Assembly: GCA_964452735.1 (NCBI GenBank)
Contig: CAYVNA010000004.1
Coordinates: 1 to 47,603, forward strand
Length of the DNA: 47,603 nt
Direction of reading: 5' to 3'
Source of the DNA: UBA2177 sp964452735
Lineage (GTDB): Bacteria; Patescibacteriota; Dojkabacteria; SC72
Part shown: positions 42,892 through 47,603 of the stretch, in pieces
Layout: every line of letters starts with the position of its first letter
Numbering within the stretch: the first letter of the stretch is position 1
Notes under the pieces: model-generated
What the model saw: the letters and a program-made list of their open reading frames with translations, nothing else
What the model was told of the DNA's origin: nothing
The model's database searches: none
Made by a program: the position numbers and the translations under genes

Positions 42892-44022
42892 CTATTTGTC
42901 TAACCTAAGAGCACAATTACATATATATAGAGGACACTTAGGAGGATTTCCAATCTCCCTCCATGAGCTTAATTCCTCTCGTTTTATTAACTTGTTTACA
43001 AGATATGAAGGATACACATCCTCTCTGTACTCCTCTATTACATCTGTCGTTATCCTCATAGACTTAAGCATTTGTACTATGTAAAGAAGTTTGAATCTCG
43101 AAAGTAAGTAGTGATTCCATCTGTAGAAGAGCAATGACTCTTCGTTGTTTACCTTTATTAACTTCTTCACAATCTCTCCTCTTGGGAAATATTTAGAATT
43201 ACTGTACAGCTCTTTACCATATACATACTCACGCATATTCTTAGTTGCAGAAGGAAAGAGAGAACAGAAAAGTAGGTGTAAGGTATCCAACTTAACAGTG
43301 TATAGAGGATCAAGGGAATCTGCTACAAGCACACTTCCTTTTTTCCCTCTCAGTATCATTTCCTCTAGAAGAGATGCATATTCATCTTCAGAAAGATACG
43401 CAGTACCATGGCTAGAGAAAAAACCATCAAAATAGTTACTAGGTTGTTTCTTTGTAAATTCAACAAAATCATCCAATACAATTGTAATATTTTCTTCTTT
43501 TGTTGAATAATTTTTTACACTTTCTCCTTTAAGATATGTCTGCCAAGGTATTTGGTAATAGTCTAGTGTGTTTTGAGTAGCAACAATTGAGTGAGGAGAG
43601 ATATCTACAGATACGAGTTCAATCTTTTTATCTGGGAATTTCTTTTTCAATTGGTTATTAAGCATCAAGGTTGACCATCCTGCACCTGGACCGTATTCTA
43701 AAACTCGAACGGTATCACCTTCGACTTTAATATTCTCAACAAGGAAATCAATATTGTTTAATGCTGTTTTTAGAGATGTAGGATTTAATCCTTTACCAAA
43801 CATTCTCATAATTTCAAACTCATCCCATCTTTCTGCTATCTTTATACCCGATTTCTTACTAAGCAAGAAAAGATAATACTCACCACACTTTCTTAAAAAA
43901 AGATTCTTTAAGGATACATTTACTAATGGGATGTCGGGAGCAATTTTGCTATACACTTCTTCAAGTTTAAGGTCTCTCTTCTTTAGCCAATACTTTTGTT
44001 TTCGTTCATCGCTTTGAATCAT
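42892..44022 (-). CDS. Methyltransferase-fold protein with a Cys-rich C-terminus
   Basis: The 376-aa product has a helical N-terminal region (about 1-105) and a Rossmann core: VRVLEYGPGAGWSTLML (motif I), KKIELVSVDISPHSIVATQNTL (motif II) and NITIVLDDFVEF, then YFDGFFSSHGTAYLSEDEY. The C-terminal 20 residues read PPKCPLYICNCALRL, with three Cys in close order that could hold a metal. The substrate is unknown. It is the first gene of an operon with the sensor kinase. Confidence 0.65.
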   Translation of the reverse strand: MIQSDERKQKYWLKKRDLKLEEVYSKIAPDIPLVNVSLKNLFLRKCGEYYLFLLSKKSGIKIAERWDEFEIMRMFGKGLNPTSLKTALNNIDFLVENIKVEGDTVRVLEYGPGAGWSTLMLNNQLKKKFPDKKIELVSVDISPHSIVATQNTLDYYQIPWQTYLKGESVKNYSTKEENITIVLDDFVEFTKKQPSNYFDGFFSSHGTAYLSEDEYASLLEEMILRGKKGSVLVADSLDPLYTVKLDTLHLLFCSLFPSATKNMREYVYGKELYSNSKYFPRGEIVKKLIKVNNEESLLFYRWNHYLLSRFKLLYIVQMLKSMRITTDVIEEYREDVYPSYLVNKLIKREELSSWREIGNPPKCPLYICNCALRLDK

Positions 44023-44065
44023 ATGAGGCAGATTAAGATTATGAATTCATTATATATACCTATCA

Positions 44066-45136
44066 CTACAAACTCAATCTAGGTTCCCTATCTATCTTCT
44101 GTATATCTTCTTTTTTAGTAATATATTCTCCATTTTGTATCTTGTAATACCCCGCTATACCTACCATACCCGCGTTATCTCCTCTGTACTCTCCCTTTGG
44201 ATATATATATCCCAAGCCATACTTCTTTGCTACAAATCCAATCTTTCTTACAATCTCCTCACTGTTAAACACACCTCCACCAACAAACAAACTCTTAATA
44301 TCTGTATTCTGTTCAATTGCCAATTCCAATTTAATAACCAAAGACTCAATAATACTGTCTAGAAATCCTCTACAGAAATCGTAAACCCATACACTGTCCT
44401 TAACACCACTCTCTCTTAGTTCATTGCTCTTGTAGAGAGCTGCTGTCTTTATACCAGAATAGCTAAAGTTCAAATCTTTTGAATTCTTCATCGGTACTGT
44501 AAAAGGGATAGCTCCACTCTTTCCCTTTTTGGCAAGCTCACCAATTATTGCTCCACCTGGATATCCGAAGTTTAACATCCTAGCTACTTTGTCAAACGCT
44601 TCACCTACTGCATCGTCTAGAGTTTCTCCCAACTTCTTGTATTGTCCAATACCAGAGGAATATATTAGTTCTGTGTGTTTACCAGAAATTAACAAACCAA
44701 GGGCTGGAAAAAGGTTCTCCTCATTAGATATTCCAACACCATTGGAATTAAGAAGTAATCCTGAGAGCAGATGTCCTTCCATATGGTTAACAGGTACAAA
44801 TGGTTTGTTATATTTAATTGCTAAATCTTTTGCAAATTGAAGACCTATTTCTAAATCTATAGCTAATCCCGGACCGTATGTAGCTACAACATAGTCAATA
44901 TCTTCCATTGTAAGCTTAGACTTCCTTAATGCTTCCTCATACACCAAGGGAATATTCTTCTCATGCTCACGCCTTGCAATATCTGGGACTACTCCACCCC
45001 ACTGTGAGTGTATTTCTACTTGAGAAGATACCTCGCTTGAAAGTATCTTTCTCCCTTGTAGTACGGCTACGGATGTATCGTCACAGCTTGTGTCAAATGC
45101 AATTATGTTTGGTTGGTTATCCTTCATAGATTTCAA
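44066..45136 (-). CDS. tsaD: tRNA t6A synthesis protein TsaD
   Basis: The 356-aa ASKHA-family protein has AFDTSCDDTSVAVL, the metal-binding HMEGH (residues 118-122), LLISGKHTELIY and FVGGGVFNSEEI. With partner proteins it transfers threonylcarbamoyl from TsaC's product to A37 of tRNAs reading ANN codons. Its start overlaps the tsaC-tsaE fusion by 20 bases. Confidence 0.95.
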   Translation of the reverse strand: MKSMKDNQPNIIAFDTSCDDTSVAVLQGRKILSSEVSSQVEIHSQWGGVVPDIARREHEKNIPLVYEEALRKSKLTMEDIDYVVATYGPGLAIDLEIGLQFAKDLAIKYNKPFVPVNHMEGHLLSGLLLNSNGVGISNEENLFPALGLLISGKHTELIYSSGIGQYKKLGETLDDAVGEAFDKVARMLNFGYPGGAIIGELAKKGKSGAIPFTVPMKNSKDLNFSYSGIKTAALYKSNELRESGVKDSVWVYDFCRGFLDSIIESLVIKLELAIEQNTDIKSLFVGGGVFNSEEIVRKIGFVAKKYGLGYIYPKGEYRGDNAGMVGIAGYYKIQNGEYITKKEDIQKIDREPRLSL

Positions 45137-46196
45137 TACTCCTCTCTTGTTCAGATATGTGTTTAATTACTACTTTGTACATTGGTATATCCATATTGTC
45201 ACACAGTGCAGATATCTCCTCAAAGAATTTGTCTGCCCATTCAATTACTACAATATTTCTAGCTTCTAAGTTTTCAATTAATCCAGATTTTTCTAGTTCT
45301 CCCTTCTCCAATCTCCATGTATCCATATGTGCGAGTATCTTTCCATCGTACTTGTACTCATTAATTATGGTGTATGTTGGAGAATTAATTATCCCTTCTA
45401 CACCAAGGCTTTGTCCAATACCTTTGGTAAATTGTGTTTTTCCTGCACCTAACTCTCCACTTAGAGCTACAACAGAGGGTATACCGTTTTTAAGATATTT
45501 GTCTGAGAATTCTTTAGCTAGAGATATGGTTTCCTCAGGACTTTTGGTTTCTCTAACAAAGACCTTTTTGTTTTTAACAAGAGCATTTTCAAACTGTACA
45601 GAGCCCTGTCTTAGAACAGAGAGTTCATTCATGGTGGTATCTAGGACTGTAGAGGGAGGATTCTGAGGTAGTTGTCCTGCATCTAAAAACAGGTCAATTA
45701 ATTCCAAACTTTTCTTTGGAAGATCTTTCACTAACTTCTCAATACTGTATGGTGTAGATCTGTAGGATACATTGGCGGATGTTGCGGTTATTGGTTTGCC
45801 ATATCTTGCAATTAGCTCCTGTGTAAAGGTATATGCCGGTATTCTTACTCCTACTGCTCCACGAGAGGAAACAACAGGGCTAGTGAGAACTCCCTTGCTC
45901 ATGGATATGACTGTTATGGGGCCTGGGAGGTAGTTTTCGTAAAGGTTGTTTGCCATTTCGTTGATTTCTACATATTCGTTTGCCATTTGTTTGTTAGATA
46001 CGGCTATGGATATGGGTTTGGAGCCTCTATATTTCTTGTAGGAAAGTAGTTTGGCAAGGGCCTTAGGATTGGTTGCATCTCCACCAAGGCCGTAGCATGT
46101 TTCAGTTGGGTATATGATGAGTCCACCATTTTGAAGTGTGTCAATGGCTTTAAGTATTGCTTGTTCTTTGTTTTGGTTAACATCTATTTTTAGCAT
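45117..46196 (-). CDS. TsaC-TsaE fusion protein
   Basis: This 359-aa protein joins two t6A enzymes. Residues 1-205 are a YrdC/Sua5 domain (IIYPTETCYGLGGDA, KKYRGSKPISIAV, PGPITVI, VGVRIP, TATSANVS) that makes threonylcarbamoyl-AMP from Thr, bicarbonate and ATP. Residues from about 215 are TsaE, an ATPase with Walker A GELGAGKT near 247, SPTYTIINEY, HMDTWRL and VIEWADKF. The DTWRL text replaces the usual DxYR. It is followed by tsaD in the same unit. TATAAT (46203-46208, minus strand) ends 6 bases before the ATG. Confidence 0.93.
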   Translation of the reverse strand: MLKIDVNQNKEQAILKAIDTLQNGGLIIYPTETCYGLGGDATNPKALAKLLSYKKYRGSKPISIAVSNKQMANEYVEINEMANNLYENYLPGPITVISMSKGVLTSPVVSSRGAVGVRIPAYTFTQELIARYGKPITATSANVSYRSTPYSIEKLVKDLPKKSLELIDLFLDAGQLPQNPPSTVLDTTMNELSVLRQGSVQFENALVKNKKVFVRETKSPEETISLAKEFSDKYLKNGIPSVVALSGELGAGKTQFTKGIGQSLGVEGIINSPTYTIINEYKYDGKILAHMDTWRLEKGELEKSGLIENLEARNIVVIEWADKFFEEISALCDNMDIPMYKVVIKHISEQERSIEIYEG

Positions 46197-46202
46197 GGTA
46201 TA

Positions 46203-46208
46203 ATTATA
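46203..46208 (-). promoter_or_regulatory. -10 element TATAAT of the tsaCE-tsaD unit
   Basis: On the minus strand TATAAT ends 6 bases before the ATG at 46196. Confidence 0.6.
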
Positions 46209-46266
46209 CTAGGAATATATTGAAATGCCCATATTCCAATACTTTTAAATTAACAGCATACAAATT

Positions 46267-46590
46267 ATGTCAGTAGTACAAACAACAGGAGAAAATTTTG
46301 AGAATGAAGTTCTTAAGAGTGAAGGTTTAGTTCTTGTAGATTTCTGGGCTTCATGGTGTGGCCCATGTAGAATGTTGGGGCCAATACTTGAGGAGTTAGA
46401 GAAGGAGATGGGAGAGAAGGTAAAGGTTTGTAAGGTGAATGTAGATGAGGAGGGTGGACTAGCACAGCAGTATGGGATTATGAGTATACCAGCTGTATTT
46501 CTTTTCAAGGGTGGTGAGGTTGTAGAGACTATGATTGGATTACAACCAAAAGAATCTTTTGAGGAAGTACTTAAGAAACACTCAGATTAG
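46267..46590 (+). CDS. trxA: Thioredoxin
   Basis: The 107-aa thioredoxin has the redox pair in WCGPC (Cys31, Cys34), VDFWAS before it, VNVDEEGGLAQQYGIMSIPAVFLF with the cis-Pro, and FKGGEVVETMIGLQP. It reduces protein disulfides in the cytoplasm. No thioredoxin reductase is in the window. The last four bases overlap the convergent GGDEF gene. Confidence 0.96.
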   Translation: MSVVQTTGENFENEVLKSEGLVLVDFWASWCGPCRMLGPILEELEKEMGEKVKVCKVNVDEEGGLAQQYGIMSIPAVFLFKGGEVVETMIGLQPKESFEEVLKKHSD

Positions 46591-47483
46591 TAATATTTAG
46601 CGTATTGGCTAGATACAGATACACGGTTACCCCCGGCTTTCTTTGATACATACATTGCCGTGTCTGCCTGTTTAACCGCTTTTTCCCATTCATTTTTAAG
46701 TTTTGTTTCGTTTTTGAAGTATTTGGAAAATTCTTTTACCTTAGTAACATGTACACCAACAGATATTGTTGTAGCGGTTCTTCCTTTTTTCTCTGCAATA
46801 TCTTTGAGCAATCTCTTGGCCAGTCCGTATGCCGTACTTCTTTTACCAGAGAGTTCTTCAACTACTATTACAAATTCATCTCCACCAACCCTAGTAACGA
46901 TATCCCTGTCTCGTAGAGAGCCATGCATGGTTTGAGATATTTCAAGTATGGCTATATCTCCTACGTCATGTCCATGTGTATCGTTAATTTCTTTTAGTCC
47001 ATCTATATCTACATAGACAATTCCAATTCTTTTGTCAGGATCTGAAAACATGAGGATCCTTTTTACATATTGCCAAAATCCATTTCTGTTTAATACGTGG
47101 GTAAGAGGGTCTCGCTCAGAGAGGTTGGCAAGTTTGTCTATGTATCTGTCAAAGGCCACTTCTTTGTCTCTGTTAGATTCAAAGAATTGTATGTACATGT
47201 AGAGTTTGCTTCCTGACCAATCTACAGCTACGTCTACAAATTCTCCCTTGGAATATGTTTTGTTTAGTTCCATGTACTTCTTTCTTTCTGCACATCCAAG
47301 TTCCAAGACTCTTTTTACCCTAAAGAATTCTTCTTTGCTAAAGATGTCATAGACTGTTTTGGGTTTCTTTGTGCGAAGACAGTTTCTAGTATCTAGAACA
47401 ATGTTGTTAACTTTCCCAGAGGGTTCAATTTCTAGTACGGTAAGGCCTATGAATGTAGAGAGGATGTTGTTGAAAAGATTCAT
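46587..47483 (-). CDS. Diguanylate cyclase (GGDEF domain)
   Basis: The 298-aa protein has an N-terminal PAS-like or unassigned sensor region (1-120), with no membrane segment, and a C-terminal GGDEF domain: DPLTHVLNRNGFW, GIVYVDIDGLKEINDTHGHDVGD, and the active site GGDEF at residues 200-204. RDRD just before the active site matches the RxxD inhibitory site that binds c-di-GMP. It should make c-di-GMP from GTP. TATATT (47490-47495, minus strand) ends 6 bases before the ATG. Confidence 0.92.
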   Translation of the reverse strand: MNLFNNILSTFIGLTVLEIEPSGKVNNIVLDTRNCLRTKKPKTVYDIFSKEEFFRVKRVLELGCAERKKYMELNKTYSKGEFVDVAVDWSGSKLYMYIQFFESNRDKEVAFDRYIDKLANLSERDPLTHVLNRNGFWQYVKRILMFSDPDKRIGIVYVDIDGLKEINDTHGHDVGDIAILEISQTMHGSLRDRDIVTRVGGDEFVIVVEELSGKRSTAYGLAKRLLKDIAEKKGRTATTISVGVHVTKVKEFSKYFKNETKLKNEWEKAVKQADTAMYVSKKAGGNRVSVSSQYAKYY

Positions 47484-47489
47484 AGGATA

Positions 47490-47495
47490 AATATA
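47490..47495 (-). promoter_or_regulatory. -10 element TATATT of the GGDEF gene
   Basis: On the minus strand TATATT ends 6 bases before the ATG at 47483. Confidence 0.5.
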
Positions 47496-47533
47496 TCACA
47501 TATGGGTATATTTACTCAATTAATATTGTTTGA

Positions 47534-47539
47534 TATACT
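47534..47539 (+). promoter_or_regulatory. -10 element TATACT of tRNA-Asp
   Basis: TATACT lies 12 bases before the tRNA 5' end, a fitting distance for a tRNA promoter. Confidence 0.5.
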
Positions 47540-47551
47540 TCTATCTGTATT

Positions 47552-47603
47552 GGAGTGGTAGCTCAATTGGTTAGAGCATCTCACTGTCACTGAGAAGGTT
47601 GCG
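47552..47603 (+). tRNA. tRNA-Asp (GTC), 3' end outside the window
   Basis: GGAGTGG starts the acceptor, GCTC/GAGC form the D stem, and TCTCA-CTGTCAC-TGAGA gives anticodon GTC. The T arm lies past the window end. Confidence 0.92.

Noticed and set aside
1..47603. Alternative genetic code with UGA as Gly or Trp, as in some CPR lineages.
   Set aside because: TGA ends genes at the expected family length, for example the ImmA-like peptidase at 3848, and tryptophan and glycine positions use standard codons.
1..47603. CRISPR array, insertion sequence or prophage.
   Set aside because: No regularly spaced direct repeats, transposase, integrase or phage structural cluster was seen; collar-like repeats occur only within one surface protein.

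Overview
The window is 47.6 kb of AT-rich chromosomal DNA from a bacterium that looks like a member of the Candidate Phyla Radiation (Patescibacteria), perhaps near Dojkabacteria/WS6 or Microgenomates. That placement is inferred from gene style rather than from a marker tree: short intergenic spaces, many small membrane proteins of unknown family, divergent tRNA synthetases, surface proteins with no close relatives, and tRNA genes without an encoded CCA where the 3' end is visible. TAA, TAG and TGA all act as stops, so the standard bacterial code fits. I see no ribosomal RNA, CRISPR array, transposase or clear prophage. No gene-free stretch exceeds about 300 bases.

Layout. 1-3.4 kb: the 3' end of a tRNA-Asn, a nucleotidyltransferase-like protein, two methyltransferase-like proteins, a peptide deformylase and a family 2 glycosyltransferase. 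3.4-7 kb: an accessory-looking block with an ImmA/IrrE-type metallopeptidase overlapping a small membrane protein, a ParB-like protein and several small membrane proteins. 7-14.4 kb: a 703-aa lysozyme-like surface protein, Hsp20 with a degenerate CIRCE site, a possible nuclease, a CapA-like protein, a small exported lysozyme-like protein, an FkbM methyltransferase and YvcK. 14.4-20.5 kb: CarD, a candidate structured RNA, ileS behind a T-box leader, and a divergent oligoendopeptidase F. 20.5-25.4 kb: tRNA-Gln next to gltX, an unknown anchored protein, and aspS. 25.4-31.3 kb: a recA-recX-recJ operon, an N-formylglutamate amidohydrolase-like protein, a DUF5684-like membrane protein and rmuC. 31.3-39.2 kb: a flippase, MscL with a zinc ribbon, three tRNAs, and a roughly 1,590-aa surface protein gene (phage-collar-like repeats, FN3-like repeats) that is broken by a frameshift. 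39.3-47.6 kb: enolase, a methyltransferase/histidine kinase pair, tsaD with a tsaC-tsaE fusion for t6A synthesis, thioredoxin, a diguanylate cyclase and the 5' part of a tRNA-Asp.

How genes work together. Translation dominates: three tRNA synthetases, six tRNA genes, t6A modification and deformylation. A second group handles DNA repair (recA, recX, recJ, rmuC). A third builds or remodels the envelope (lysozyme-like proteins, glycosyltransferase, flippase, CapA, giant surface protein).

Three points deserve most attention. First, ileS is preceded by a T-box riboswitch whose Stem I appears ultrashort, with an AUC specifier in its terminal loop, coupled to a strong intrinsic terminator. Second, at least sixteen genes have a Pribnow-like hexamer 5-9 bases before the start codon, so leaderless mRNA seems to be a main mode of expression; this also corrects several start codons. 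Third, a 121-base element between carD and ileS folds into a closed five-helix junction that I cannot assign to a known RNA family.
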